Origin: Leptoclinus maculatus
Lineage: Eukaryota > Chordata > Actinopteri > Perciformes > Stichaeidae
NCBI GenBank assembly: GCA_032191485.1
Contig: JAVDOI010000010.1
Coordinates: 4,411,808-4,475,807 of the forward strand
Direction: 5' to 3'
DNA: 64,000 bases
This document shows, piece by piece, positions 1 to 17,881 of this stretch. The stretch's first letter is position 1, and each line of letters opens with the position of its first letter. A program made the position numbers and the translations under genes. The notes beneath the pieces are model-generated. The model was not told the DNA's origin, made no database searches, and saw only the letters and a program-made list of their open reading frames with translations.

Positions 1-5810
<5,810 letters not shown>

Positions 5811-7232
5811 CACACACACGCACAGACAACCAGTTATAATCTAAAACACACACACATTCCCCCTAAACCCTCCTCCTGCACCATCAACACCGTCACACTC
5901 TTTCCACACACTTGGCACTTACAGCTTGAAAAACACACACACATAGATCGACACACAAACGGGTGAATGGGCCTCTCACTTCTGTCTGTAGGAAACCAAA
6001 ATGGATACTAACCTGTGACATATCAGAAGCACACATGCTGCATGTTCTCCTTTTTTTTTTTCTTTACGTCACTCACATTTCACATCGTCCCCTCGAGGAT
6101 CATTCCTTTTATTTTTCCCCCCTCACCATCACTTCGTCTCCACCTTCACTCGTTCTACAGTTGCTGCACGTCCTTTTCACCGAGGAGTTGTTGAGATTAG
6201 ACAGGACAGAGTGCTTTGTTCATGATGGTGCCTTCTTTTGAGTTCTCAGTTTCCATAAGAGAAATGTAAAAGCAAACCAAACAAACTAGATAATATGGTC
6301 ATTTTTTTCAAGATCAAATTTTGTGAAGTCATCTTGAGAAGTCCTACATTCCTTCGTCTTTTGCGTATCATTTTCTTACAGCTGGTGTTATGCTGCTATC
6401 GTTTTGGGAAAACAAGTTGAATTTATAGTGTTGCAATGTCATTTTTTTCTCCAGTGTGTCAGTAGTGAGTGGGCTTTTCCTATCAGGAGGCTGAATCTGT
6501 AGAAGTCCTATTACCAGCTGTTGCTTCCCCGTGGGATGTGCTGATGTCTAATGTTTAACTGTATCCACTGCATTGCTACAACTCAAAAAGTGTAAATTAG
6601 CTCGTGCAGTTGTTTTTGAATTTGAATTCGGTGTCTTTTTTTGCGCTGAAGCTGTTACAAGTGTCTCGCGATGGCTTGCTTGCAATGGAAGGTTGTTATT
6701 ATGTCGGCGTCAAAGGGAAACGCAAAGTGTAATTTGGGGTCGAGCGCCCTTTGCATTCGGGTGAGGAGTCTTCAGAAGCTTTGGTTTGTCTCCTGCTGTA
6801 ACACGATGACAACGGTAGGTGGCAGTGTTTGCCCACAGCGAGGGTCTAACCATACGCACAAAGGAATCTGAATGGACGATATTTATTTAGAGCCAGTATT
6901 TGGGGCATATGCATTGTGTTCTTTTCTTGTATTTTACATGCGCACTTTTTCTTTGAACATTCTCTTCTAATATTAATTTACTTACAAAGATGCATATTTT
7001 ATGTTAATGTATAGTATATATATTGTTTTAACAAATAAGGCCAAACTAATACGTACATAGATGTATTTATTTCAGTTGTTTATGTATGTACAGTTACTAT
7101 GTTTTTGAAATGCTAGTGGCTCTTGTATTAAGCCTTTCTAATTCTTGTTTTTAAAAGTGACTTAAATTAATTCAAGCTCAACTCAAGTCTGACTGCTGGT
7201 ACGTTCAATAAAGTGTCTTTTACACAAACTGG
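5811..7232 (+). other. wdr47: wdr47 3' UTR
   Basis: The sequence after the wdr47 stop codon is CA-rich at first, then AT-rich, with no exon-like reading frame. It ends at a canonical AATAAA (7207-7212). Another AATAAA at about 7552 on the same strand could serve as a distal site and would then overlap the gpsm2 3' end. Confidence 0.7.
7207..7212 (+). terminator. wdr47 polyadenylation signal
   Basis: A canonical AATAAA hexamer lies about 1.4 kb after the stop codon, followed by a T/G-rich stretch (ctggatcttttgtgtttcg) typical of a downstream element. Confidence 0.7.
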
Positions 7233-7862
7233 ATCTTTTGTGTTTCGTTCACATCGAACATTTTAAAAACCAGATGATGCCTCCATGGACCAAACATTTA
7301 GTACAAAGAGCATAAGGGCTGCACACACACGGGTTAAATTCATTCTTTTATCAAATAGTTTGCTCAAAATACCATTTCCCTAGCCTGACCTTGATAACCC
7401 CCCCCCCCCACCACCCTCACATATAAACAAAATACATGGAAAGAGTGCTGTACCTCTGTGCCCACACTGACTCAGACACCACTGTGAGTGAAACCACACT
7501 ACTTCATAGTGGTGGGACGGGAAAGTCATAACAATCATTAAAAAAAGTACAATAAATACAGACATAACGGCAGTTGTGTATTGAAAACACACACACACGC
7601 ACGGTGAAATGAGTACAGACGGATAAAAAAACACTTTTGTCCCTGATACTGCTGAGAGTTTGTTGGATAACAAGTCCACGTTAATTTGAGATTTCGTTCA
7701 TACCGTATACTACATATAATGCTGACAGTGCTTTGTTTTGTCCAAAAGGACACATGTAAAAAAAAAAATACCACCTCTCGCTGTCCATCCACACCTCCAT
7801 GAGATGAAAACAAAGAAAACCCCGGCTGTCCCTTTTTTTTTTTTTTTTTTTAAGTGCTTTGT
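7233..7862 (-). other. gpsm2: gpsm2 3' UTR (extent uncertain)
   Basis: This is the sequence between the gpsm2 stop codon and the wdr47 poly(A) site. It contains a T-homopolymer (about 7832-7851) just after the stop codon and a C-run near 7400. I found no canonical AATAAA on the minus strand; a weak GATAAA variant lies near 7347-7352. The true 3' end is unknown. Confidence 0.4.
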
Positions 7863-8148
7863 TCAGTTGGAGCCGGGCCCGGCTGGAGCTGCCGGCGGCA
7901 GGGTGACGCGCTGCTCGTCCATCCGTTTGGCCTGAGAGCGCATGATGAGGCTGAAGAAGTCCTCGTCCGGTACGGTCGGCCCTCGCGCTGGCGGGGGGGG
8001 AGGGGCGCAGCGCTGGTCATCCAAGCGGGACCCCTGGTGGTCAAGAGGAAGGAAGTGAATTTATTTTCCCGTTTTAGAAAAGCACATTCTAACTTCTTTT
8101 GTATTAAATGTACTGTATGCTCATCATCGTACAGGAGACGGTAGCACC

Positions 8149-8187
<39 letters not shown>

Positions 8188-9366
8188 GTCATGTCGGGTA
8201 CCTGGCACTTGACGAGCATGTCGAAGAAGTCGTCGTCAGGCTCGGCGTTGTCTGCGTTGGCCATCAGGTGGCTGAGCACGGCCCGGTTGCTGTTTTGGTT
8301 GAGCCGGAGGCCGGGCAGGCTCCCCCCCCCCGCTGCTGACGAATCCTCTAACCGCCGGCCTTGGGCGCCAGAGACGTTGGCAGACTCTGATACAGCTACA
8401 GAGAGAGAGAGAGAGAGAATCGATGAAGAGCCAGAGGAGGAACACAGCGGAGAAGTTTTATATCGGTGTGACATATTGTGGATGACTTGTGTATGAATGC
8501 ATGCACTCACATTTCCTGATGGCCCTGGGGGGCGACTCTGAACCGCTGCTTAGCGATAACCTGCTGCCCGTATCCTGTATTGAACAGCGCTGGTCATCCA
8601 TACGGTTGCTCTGGAAACGGCTCAGCAGATCAAAGAAGCCCTCGTCTCCAAGCATGTCCGGACTGAGTCGCTGATGAAGTACAAAAAACCCCAACATGAG
8701 AAACGGCGTAACAGAACAGGCCTGGTTTGATGATAGCTGTAAGATACTCAATGAGGTCCAGGCGTGTGTACCTTCTGGGGTCCCTGTGCGGCCGTCTGGC
8801 TGGTGTCCAGGGTGTTGCTGGTGTCCTGGAGAACCTTGCTGGAGCCTCCGGCCTTGTACTTCTTCCCACGCAGACGGCTGACAAAGAACAGCTTGGAGGA
8901 GCTCTTAATCAGGGAGGGTTTGGGCTGTTTGGTCAGGAGGTCACTGTTCCACTTCTGACCCTTCAGCACACAGGAATGGATCAGTTACCACAACGCAGAA
9001 GGAAATGGAGGGGCGGAGCCACGATAGTGGACCGTGGACTTCGTGTGACAGGAGAGAAGTTACTTACGTTTATCTTGTCTGGACTCAGTTTCATCAGCTC
9101 CAGCTTCTCCATGCTGTGTCTTCTGCTCATCCTGGGCCGCGCTCCTAAAACACACAAACAATTACAACAATATAATCACCAGCGTTACAAACTACACTGT
9201 TCAAAGAAGACGTATAACCTGTAACTGACCATGCAGGTTGTAGTCGATGTCCTTATTCTCTGAGATAGTGGAGTTATTTGTGCTGTAACTGAGACCCAGA
9301 ACCATCTGCAGATCAGATACGTTCATACGTGCCGTCAGCTCCCCGCTCCTGTCTCCAGTCTAAAAA

Positions 9367-9397
<31 letters not shown>

Positions 9398-12300
9398 GAA
9401 AGGTTAATTTACTACTGAAGGACTTCTTCTCCTGTTTTTGTAAAACTGCTTAGAATATTGTTTCCACTGTAAAGGAGAAGGCAAGGACAGAAGAATGCTT
9501 ATTTTTGTATTGTGTACCTCTTTGCAGATCTCCAGGTGTTTCTCAGCAAAGTGCATGGCTTGGTCATGGTTCCCCAGTGCAGTGTAAGCGTTGCCAAGAC
9601 TCCAGCATGCACGGCCCTCCCCAATCCTGCATCAAAAAGACACATTTAAAAACACATGTATAGGGACGCGGTTAAGATGTAGGGAATGTGTGTGTGTGTG
9701 TGTACCGGTCATTGAGGTCCTGGGCTATGATGAGGTGTTTCAGGTGGTAGTCTATGGCTCTCTCATAATCCTGCAGAAGTGTGTAGGTGTTGCCCAGACT
9801 GTAGCAGGCCTGGGCCTCCACAGCTCGATCCTTCAACTGCCTCGCCAGCTGCAGCGTCCTCCTGACAAAACATGCAAACAAGCTGGTTCAAAACACTGCA
9901 GAGAGAGGAAGCAATATTTTCCTCCGGCTTCTTACATCCCAGGCTCACTTTCTCAGAAGAAGTAACCACAGTTCCCAAAGTCTGGGAACAACATATCATG
10001 TAACACACAAAGGGAAGATCCCCTCATTATGTTTGCAGAGAGACGTTTTTTTTAAGACGCTCATGGAAAAACTAAAGCTATATTTATGCTTTGTGGTGCA
10101 ACTCTCTTAAAAGTGGTCTTTCAAACAGAGATGATTTGTCACACCACACCCAACACATCTTAATGTGTAGAGAAAGAGAGACGCGATGAAGTGCAGTGTT
10201 TGCTCAGTTATCAGCGAGTAGGCTGTGGCGTACTTGTAATGCTCAGCTGCCACTTCAAATTCCCCCAAAAAGATGTAGGCGTTCCCCAGGTTGCAGTAAG
10301 CCCGTCTCTCTGCCGAGCGGTCGCCAAACTCCTTGGCTATGAGCAAGCGCTGTTCAAAGAAAGGGACATAGAAACACATTTTAGGGTTTACTGTAACTCA
10401 TTACAGAAGTAGGTTTTGACTGAGGAACAGTTATAATGCTTTAATAATAGAGCGGTGTTATATTTTTATGACCCTATAATGAAAGGGTCTTTTAGGGTTA
10501 CACCAAACCTGTTCGTGAGAAGCGACCGCTTTGCGAAAGTTTCCCAGTAAGTAGTACGTGTTGCCCAGGTTGCCGTAGGTTCGACCCTGAGCAGCGCGAT
10601 CCCCGAGCTCCATCACTATCGCCAGGTTTGCCCTGAAAGAACACAAAAGCAACATAATTGGACAATAGCAGAAAGGCGCTGTATCACAAAAAAAATATAT
10701 CCCCTGCACATATTCACCAGCGCCACGCTGTGCGGCCACTTACTCGTAGTACTCGGCTGCCTTCCTCAGCGCCGTCATGACCTCCTCTGGGAAGTCTCCG
10801 GGCTCAGCGCCACTCCAACAGATGCTTTTGCCTTTGGCGTGGTACACGTTCCCAAAGTTATACAGAGCTCGCGCCTGACCCACCTAACACACATCAAGGA
10901 AAAACACGTCAGTGCTGAAGGTAGATGTCTCCTGATCCCCCCCCCCCCTGTATACTCTATACAGTATCACTAATGGGCTGCCTCACCTTGTCATTAATGT
11001 CTCTGGCTATGTCCAAGTGCCTCTGACAGCAAACCACAGCCTCGTCAAACCGCCCCAGCACCTTTAATGTGTTGCCCAGGTTCCCGCTGGCTTTGGCTTC
11101 TCCAAGCAGGTCACCAACAGTCCTATTAATCAGACATTATGTTAATAATAATAAATATGGTAATGATCAGTTAGCGGGGGTTCTTGTGCAGCTCCGACCT
11201 GGTCAGGGTGAGGTCATGCCGGTGGAACTCCAGGGCCTTAGTGTAGTCATGCAGGTGGAAGTAGGCATTGCCCAGCTGGCTGTAGATGGCGCTGAGCACC
11301 TGCAGGTCCTCTGTGCCCACCTGGATGGCAGCTTCAAAGAAGGAGACGCCCGCTCTGTAGTCGCCGACCTTACAGAGACGCTCACCCTCCAACGCCAGCT
11401 CCAGACAGGACACCTCCATCCTACAGCGGAACGAAGCAGAGTCAGTCTGTCAGGTGGCGAAACAACGATCTGGTCTGCTTGAACCGGCGTCTTACTGAGC
11501 AGCACCAAAAGACAGTAATTAAAGCCCAATAATAAAAGAATCTTAGAGAGAGGTAGATCTTCTCCGACTGAAATCTACAGCCGACTGACTGGACTCCGCT
11601 CACAACCAGGGAACAAAGCGTTCAGCCTTTGCTTAGAAAAAGGGCTTTTAGCTACTTCCTTCCACCTACGGAGAACAATAGTTCAAAGTGTTTGTTATGG
11701 TCGATGTCACATCCCCTTTGACATGCCTCAGAAAGTGAAGTGGGTTCCTTCTACAGTCAAATGAAGCCAAGAGCGGGTAGAAATATTAAAGCATACCATT
11801 GGTTATCATTCCCCTGTTTATTAACTTTTGAGTTGTGCCTTAAAAGATCCACAAAGGGTAGTGTAGGAAATCAATTTCATAATGTAGGATATAATGTTCA
11901 ACATGCAATCAGAATAGTGCTTTCTGAGATCACTGACTAACCAAGCCTCGCGGAGTTACAAGTTATCTTTAGATTAAGTAGCATATATGTGTGCACAGCA
12001 AACATCGTTAGTCCGCCAACTTTTGTTTTCCAGGAAACTGCATTGTTGGGAAGAGCTCGGCGTCACACAAAGTCTATTTAGTTTGTTTATGTCAAGCTTT
12101 CCTCGTGTACCCACCCGAGGTTTTGTCTGAAAGCTCTCCAAAACGGACCCAGAAACAAGTCTATGGTGTGCTGTTAAAATGACACAAAAACACCAAACAA
12201 AGGAGCTTGTTTCGTCATAGGTTAGAATAGAATTATAAATACAATAGTCGGGAAAGCTCATGTAATCAGCATGTCTTAGGCCTTAAAAAAGCCTTTTTGT

Positions 12301-13442
12301 CTACTACTATGTTGCCAACATACTTTTCTTATACTGTAAATAAAGTGGCAAACCTGCTTGCTTTTTGTGTCTTACAACAACAACAACAACAACAGCAGCA
12401 CATGGAACTGCTGAGAGGCATCTACCGAGGTTTCCACAACAACAACAACAACTTCCAGGCTGCATCTCCTTCTCTTTGCCTGAAGCATGGAGAATGCAAA
12501 CTCAAACTCAACGTACAAGTCTGTACTAAAGAAACGTCGAATTTGTTGCCGATTTAAGTCGAAGACAAAAGTAAACAACAGCAGCATTCCTTTCCTGTGA
12601 CATCAAAACCATTTGCTATTATAGCATCACGCACTGGAAAACTTTTCAAGGTGTCACAATATTAACCTCCAATGCATGGCAGCAAGGAAACTGCACCGTC
12701 AGCATATTCTTAGCTAATCTGCTTGTCTCTAAAGCTCTCTCTCTCTCGCTCTCCCTCTCCTGACTTGGTCATCGGAGATTACGGCTGCAGAGTGCGCACC
12801 CGACAGATTACGTGGGCTGGGTGCTAAATAGATGTGTCAGGCTCAAGCAGCCTCTGTAGTGAAGTTTATTGGAATCAAGTCATTAACAACAACCATCCCG
12901 ACAGCAGTAAAACATATCCTCTCTCCAAATAAAGGTGGACAAAGCACGCAGCGATGAATTTTTCAGGGCTTGTTAAATATTGAAGACAACTGGAGCAAGT
13001 CACACCTGCTGCCGGAGCTCTTTTCCCCGGGTATGTATGGACAGCTGGCTGATGGCTTTTTGGGAAACCCTGCCTGCCTTTAAGTCAACAAACTGACAAA
13101 AGCACCGTGTATAATTGAACTAAGGTCTCTTCAATTCCGTATAACACACAGTACCATCACTTCATCAACAAGGTAACACCACATGAATAAATACCTCATT
13201 TATTACCCGACACCGACACATCAAGCATTAAAAGAATTACAAATACAAGGAGATGTGTCTTCTCTTAACCAACAATTAATACATTTAGAGTCCCTTCTAA
13301 AACTAAGTAGGGAGAGCAAAATGTTAAAAACATGTTCTCTACTACCATACCTCAGCTGAGAGAGGAAATGTTCCTACCTGTAGCGGACATGAAAGGACTG
13401 CTCCTCATTCCCCGTGCTAACCACTGAGCCACTGGTATCCAT
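7863..13442 (-). CDS. gpsm2: G-protein-signaling modulator 2 (LGN), 14 coding exons
   Basis: Exons in transcription order: 13442-13378 (start ATG, MDTSGSVVSTGNEEQ), 11420-11199, 11122-10987, 10883-10744, 10632-10509, 10349-10234, 9861-9706, 9626-9518, 9359-9230, 9144-9068, 8960-8772, 8670-8511, 8395-8202 and 8033-7863 (stop TGA). The phases join to give 662 residues; human GPSM2 has 684. The N-terminal half is the LGN TPR superhelix, with repeated signatures such as GRAYCNLGNAY-type, CYSLGNTYTLLQDYERAIDYH and CWSLGNAYTALGNHDQAMHF. A basic linker (MSRRHSMEKLELMKLSP) follows. The C-terminal GoLoco motifs are DEGFFDLLSRFQSNRMDDQR, a degenerate second copy, DDDFFDMLVKCQGSRLDDQR and DEDFFSLIMRSQAKRMDEQR. 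LGN binds NuMA and Inscuteable through its TPRs and G-alpha-i/GDP through GoLoco motifs, orienting the spindle. The start was chosen because SFHVRYR directly precedes MEVSCLELALEGERLC, as in mammals. Confidence 0.95.
8149..8185. repeat. (AT)n microsatellite in gpsm2 intron
   Basis: About 17 AT units lie in the short intron between the last two coding exons of gpsm2, close to the splice donor of the penultimate exon (about 8201 on the minus strand). Confidence 0.9.
8202..8395 (-). other. gpsm2: gpsm2 exon with degenerate GoLoco 2 and a G10 coding tract
   Basis: This exon reads SESANVSGAQGRRLEDSSAA, then three glycines, then LPGLRLNQNSN and the start of the third GoLoco motif. In vertebrate LGN the same place has a complete second GoLoco ending in RRLDDQR before NLPGLRL. 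Here only GRRLED remains, the DQR core is replaced by DSS, and the acidic-phenylalanine start of the motif is absent. The three glycine codons with the preceding G form a run of ten Gs. The frame is open on both sides and phases agree with neighbouring exons, so this looks like motif decay rather than a frameshift. Confidence 0.7.
11421..13377. other. gpsm2 intron 1-2 region, no gene seen
   Basis: This 2 kb lies between the gpsm2 start exon and the second coding exon. It contains CAA/CAG triplet runs near 12375-12402 and 12436-12452. The open frames through those runs are biased composition with no splice or homology support. Confidence 0.6.
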
Positions 13443-16333
13443 CGATGTGCATAATATGAGGGAAAATCCCAGTTTCGTTCCCAAAAAAAAAAAAAAAAGA
13501 GCCAAGAAGAAGAAAAAATCCTTGGTTAAAGGGAGTTGGAAAAGAGGAGGTAAACCACACGAGAAGTCACGAAATGTGGCCAAAGTCTGTGACCGTCCGT
13601 CTGCCGAATGTTGACAGGGGAAGGTAACCCCATGAGTCTTTAGACAGAAGCTGCAGAGTCCTGAGCGGCAGTCCACACGGCTGCGTTCGTGCACTGTGTG
13701 TTTTCGCGTCACTGCACCTCAATCTCACCAGCGGCCCCCTCTGTGAAGACAACACAAGGATGCTGAACGTGAAGCCTCATTCTGGCCACACAGTGCCATG
13801 GCAACACCGACCCAAACACAGCAGCGTGCACAAAGCGGGACAGGCGGAGAGTGAGTGAGAGAGCATGAATGGATGGGGTCAACACGGGCAAGCTGTCAAT
13901 CTAGGAGACGGTGACTCAACTCATCCAGGCTGGAAGATGTGTGCGCGTTGTGCTCTAAAGGCGAGCAAGCTATGGACGCCACAGAATGCAACTTATGCAA
14001 GCAGACATGGCAGGAAAAGTACAATCAGAGTGTGCAAATGCAAAGAAGAGGTAGTCGCTGGAAAGAAAGAGAAACCAGCAACCTGTTGCATGATTCATCA
14101 AGAAAAAGCTCACTAAATTAGAAGTGAAGCTCTGACAAGAAGCAAAACAAGAACAGAAGAACCTCTGCTGTGCGTAATGCTACTTCCACCAAAGGAAAGG
14201 ACAGTGATAAGCAAGCTACATGGATAAGATAGAATGCACCAAGTAAAGACCAGGGTCAACCATTACCTCATTTTTCCATGAGATCATATTAGCCACACCC
14301 ATTTGTTCCCCAAATTTAACCCATCAGCCCCTCCTCACACAGACTGAATGGGAGCAGACCACTTTGCAATTTGCAAACTGAGTCAATCCCCTATGCTAAA
14401 AGACAAGGAAGGCAAACAAACAGTGTGTATATTTGAAAACTTTTCAGACACAGTTAAAGCACATGGCACTGGCACATAAATGGCATTGCATGTTATAGAT
14501 TGGGCATTAAATGAGCACCATTGTGTTCTTCATCCAGCTAACTAAATATATTTAGCCCCACTATAAAGAGAGGCCACCCGATGTATGCTAACTTGTCTTC
14601 TTCTACTTCTAATACTACTTAGAAGTCTGACTATTGTCAGATTTGTACTGTATTCATTAATCCAGGCCCCGTTTGACAATCTTAAAAACAGATGACAACC
14701 AAAGCAGAGACAAAGAACTGTTTTGACAAATTGCTATAAACTTAATCATGTCTGGTTGATGTCAGAATCTCTTGTTCAACGAAGGTTAAGGCCAGTAAAT
14801 CTCTCTCAATAAAACCACTCAACAACACAGCATGAATAGCAGTAGTAATTCAACACTAAGCTTAGAATTGAGGAGACATTTTACAGTTCAGGGCCTGCAA
14901 TTTGTTTGGAGTTCTTGTGTTTTAATCAACCCGTCCTAAACATAAAAAGAAAAGGGAATTAAAGCATCACTGTGCCCAGCCTAGACCTCCTGTGGCTACG
15001 CGAACAGTAATAACACAAGCTAAAGCCCACGGCTTTGGGAGTCTGTGCAGTACATGTCCCTGCACAGTATTATAATCACCAATTGATGTGTGCCAGTGCT
15101 GGTGCAGCCTTTTCCACCATTGTATGCCAACTGGGTGTGTTTAACAGAGACCTGCCCTGCTCACAAAGCTACAGTGAGCCCGAAGCAAGTGTGTAAAAGG
15201 AAGATCAAAGGAAACAAGAGGTTGTTTTTTTATTGACAGCTTCTCGGCAGGTAATCACTGACTCCTCGTGTCACAAATAGGACATGATTTCACCTTGAAC
15301 ACACGGCAGATGTGATCTATTTTCATTGTGCTCACGGCCCATTGATGCACTAAAATTACTGCAGCCACTGAGAGCTAAATCTAAATATGGAAACACCACT
15401 CATCATTACAGCTTGAGCCAGCGAAAAAGCCTGCACGAAAACAAAAAGAAAGAAACAAACTGCATAAGTACAGGGATACTGACCGGTAAGTCTTCCACAC
15501 AGGAACAGGAAATCTGGGAAGCCTGCAAGGAAAAGTGTTGTGACCATGAATAACCTTAAATATGCTGTTGTTGCGGTACTTGGTAAAGTGTGTGAACATT
15601 TTTGTATTATGGACACTATGATATAGATTGTATATAACATTAAACGTAAACTAAATACTTGGTGATTTAGTTCTCTGGGTGATATACACACACTTAGCTG
15701 CCAGTTTATTTAGGTACACAAAACAGATAAACCTAATAAATAACTCAATGAGGGAAGACCAAATATGAGAAACACGTCCCACTATAACGATTCATTTCAA
15801 CAGCACCTCAAACTACAGCCTGCTAGATGAGCATACATTTAAATCCACACCTTTCTGCTTTAACAAAAACTTACTTTTAGCTAAGTGTACCTAATAAACT
15901 GACAACTGAGTGTGCAAACTACATGCCACACACTAAAGGTCTGTGTGACTTTATAGCAGTGTATTACCATATCAATTAGTGCATGAAAGTGGACATAACA
16001 ATGTAAGACAAGCACAGTTAAACCATGAGTTAAACCAATCATGATTATTTAACTATATTCATACAGGACGGTTTAAATACTACATCATATGTTTGTGATT
16101 CTTATTGACATTTCATATGAATGTAAACTTTAAGTTATCCGAATTCCCAGATTTTAACTCTTCAGTGAGGAAGCTTGAAAGAGAGAGCATTGTGAACACC
16201 ATACGTTCGTGACGGGTAAGACGTTTAACACCAGCTCGAAGCCACAATGTCAGGCATACGTTCACCCCTCACTGGTGCCAGTATCGCATCCAGCTAAAGA
16301 CTAGCGAGTTAGCATGTTAGCAGCTAAACTTAC
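13443..16333. other. probable gpsm2 5' intron, no coding gene seen
   Basis: This stretch separates the gpsm2 start codon from the probable upstream non-coding exon. It holds an A-homopolymer with lysine-rich pseudo-ORFs (near 13480-13530), unremarkable AT-rich sequence, and one small transposon-like element at about 15688-15914. No frame shows family resemblance or matched splice sites. Confidence 0.5.
15688..15914. mobile_element. MITE-like element with about 30 bp terminal inverted repeats
   Basis: The left end (CACTTAGCTGCCAGTTTATT followed by TAGGTACAC) is matched in inverted orientation by the right end (GTGTACCTAATAAACTGACA followed by ACTGAGTGTG). The element is about 230 bp long with no coding capacity. 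The terminal sequence, ending in GTTTATTAGGTACAC, is a very common interspersed type in fish genomes. A MITE derived from a DNA transposon is the likeliest identity. Confidence 0.6.
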
Positions 16334-16516
16334 GTTAGACGATCCAGTTCGAACAACGGTGACTTCTCCTCTTCTTCTGTTTACTTTCTCACAAGAATAA
16401 AAACACAAGGTCGGTTTAAAAAACACACACACAGACGTCTGAAATGTAGGGACAAACTGTACATGCAACCTAAACGCTACATTATCCTTTTGGAAAACTT
16501 CCGAGTTAACTTCCAT
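16334..16516 (-). other. gpsm2: probable gpsm2 non-coding first exon
   Basis: On the minus strand a strong donor (TCTAAC|GTAAGTTT) lies at 16334/16333, downstream of a region that looks like a promoter. The frame beginning with an ATG at 16516 is open across it. However, the conserved LGN N-terminus begins at 13442, so this is most simply 5' UTR. The upper limit is arbitrary. Confidence 0.35.
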
Positions 16517-16539
16517 GAGAATGAAGCAAAATCTTATGG

Positions 16540-16765
16540 ATGTGCACTACCCCTGTGTGTTTTCGCCAAGTAGCCAATCAGGGGACGACATTCAAAGGTA
16601 GCCACGCCCCGAACGACAGTCATTGGACCAATGGATTCGAAAAGACATGACGTATCATTATCTGGCTGTCAGTGCAAGACAAGCAGACTTTGTTATGGGA
16701 CATTGTAACACCCTTTTGCTTGCAAAGTCAGCACAAATGACCACTTGGCCGCTGTGTGTCGGTAA
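16540..16765. promoter_or_regulatory. putative bidirectional promoter between gpsm2 and aknad1
   Basis: The region between two divergently transcribed genes contains a CCAAT box (AGCCAATCAG, about 16572-16581), a GC-box-like CCACGCCCC (about 16601-16609) and a second palindromic ATTGGACCAATGG (about 16622-16634). A plus-strand donor consensus (TGTCG|GTAAGTGAG, at about 16761) would fit a non-coding aknad1 first exon. No TATA box is evident. The assignment rests on arrangement and motifs only. Confidence 0.45.
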
Positions 16766-16897
16766 GTGAGGTGAAGGTGCAACATTCCCCGAACTCAAAC
16801 CCTATGAAAGACTCTCAATAAATACTTAAAATACAGAGGTTGGTCGTTCATAACTTCTTTTGCTCGCTAACAAAAACGAATTCCTTCAGTAGTTCTT

Positions 16898-17158
16898 TTG
16901 GTGGAGGTTACCCAGCAACTAGACTCCGCCTGCACGCTGCCAGGCCGGCTCCAGACGCTAAGCGCTGCCGTGCAGGCTACATTATTAATGATGCTACAGA
17001 CACTAAACCTGTCCGAGAAACCATATGTCAAGAGAGAAAGACACAGAGATGGTGCAGCTAGATGCAAGGTGATGTCAGGATCAAGAGCAATGGCTGTGGA
17101 ACGGATGATCTTAACACTAATGTCGCAGTGCAGGAGGACCGGTTCACAACTCGAGTAA
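16898..17158 (+). other. possible 5' UTR exon or upstream ORF of aknad1
   Basis: An open frame of 86 codons is followed by a strong donor (CTCGA|GTAAGT, 17154/17155). Splicing from there to the acceptor at 17864 would place a TGA in frame shortly after the junction, so the segment cannot extend the aknad1 protein. It could be an alternative 5' UTR exon carrying an upstream ORF, or chance. Confidence 0.25.
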
Positions 17159-17299
17159 GTTACCGCCTCAGCGTCACAATATGAGACTGAAAGTTTAGTA
17201 TACAATAACAGCACAGACACTGACATGTGAAATAGATTCTTTGACTGTCAGCCTCTGCAGTGTAGTAGATGTTTCTTGTAATGCATGCCACTCTCACCA

Positions 17300-17660
17300 G
17301 TGATAGAAAGACCCAACTAAGTACATTTAACAAGTAGGGTACTGTACTTTAATACCGTTTTAAGATACCTTTACTTTACTTACTTGAGTATTCCTATTTT
17401 CTGCTACTTTAAACTTAAACTCTACTACAATTCCTATTGTACTCATTACTTCCTTACATACATCTGACAGCTGTAGTTACTGTATTCATAGATTATTACT
17501 ATAGGCTACATATTGGGTTTTTTACATACAAAACAAATGTATTACCAAACAGAATATTAAAAACTAAGATTTAAAATGCAGGACTTTTACTTGTAATGGA
17601 ATCATTTTATATTGTGTAATTGCTACTCTTAAAGTAAACCTTTTCCACCACTGTTTGACA
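17300..17660. repeat. dispersed fish repeat (TACTTTACTTGAGTA type)
   Basis: The segment contains AAGTAGGGTACTGTACTTTA, then CTTTACTTACTTGAGTATTC and TTTTCTGCTACTTTAAAC, and ends near CTTTTCCACCACTG. Closely similar strings occur at about 56565-56650 in the same orientation and at about 62020-62135 in inverted orientation. The three copies therefore belong to one dispersed non-coding family. Exact ends are uncertain. Confidence 0.5.
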
Positions 17661-17881
17661 CACTTTCACCCATACATACATACATCATCCACACAAACAC
17701 CTTACACACTTGTGTCACACAAACCTCTGTCCACACAATGCATTGATTGTTAAATAATTGACAGCGTAGCACGTTTTTGATCCGATGTTGTCAGATCACA
17801 CGTTGCGTTGCTAAGTGATGAACAGGTGCTCCATCCTCCTTTCTTACCCCTTGTCTTGCCACAGGTGAAGACAAAGCGTCC

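Noticed and set aside
8202..8395. Frameshift or pseudogene in gpsm2 at the G10 run
   Set aside because: The frame is open before and after the run, exon phases match neighbours, and the downstream GoLoco motifs are intact.
12375..12557. Polyglutamine-like ORF
   Set aside because: It is a CAA/CAG simple repeat inside a gpsm2 intron with no splice or homology support.
13414..13614. Lysine-rich ORF
   Set aside because: The lysines come from A-homopolymers, and the frame overlaps the real gpsm2 start exon on the opposite strand.
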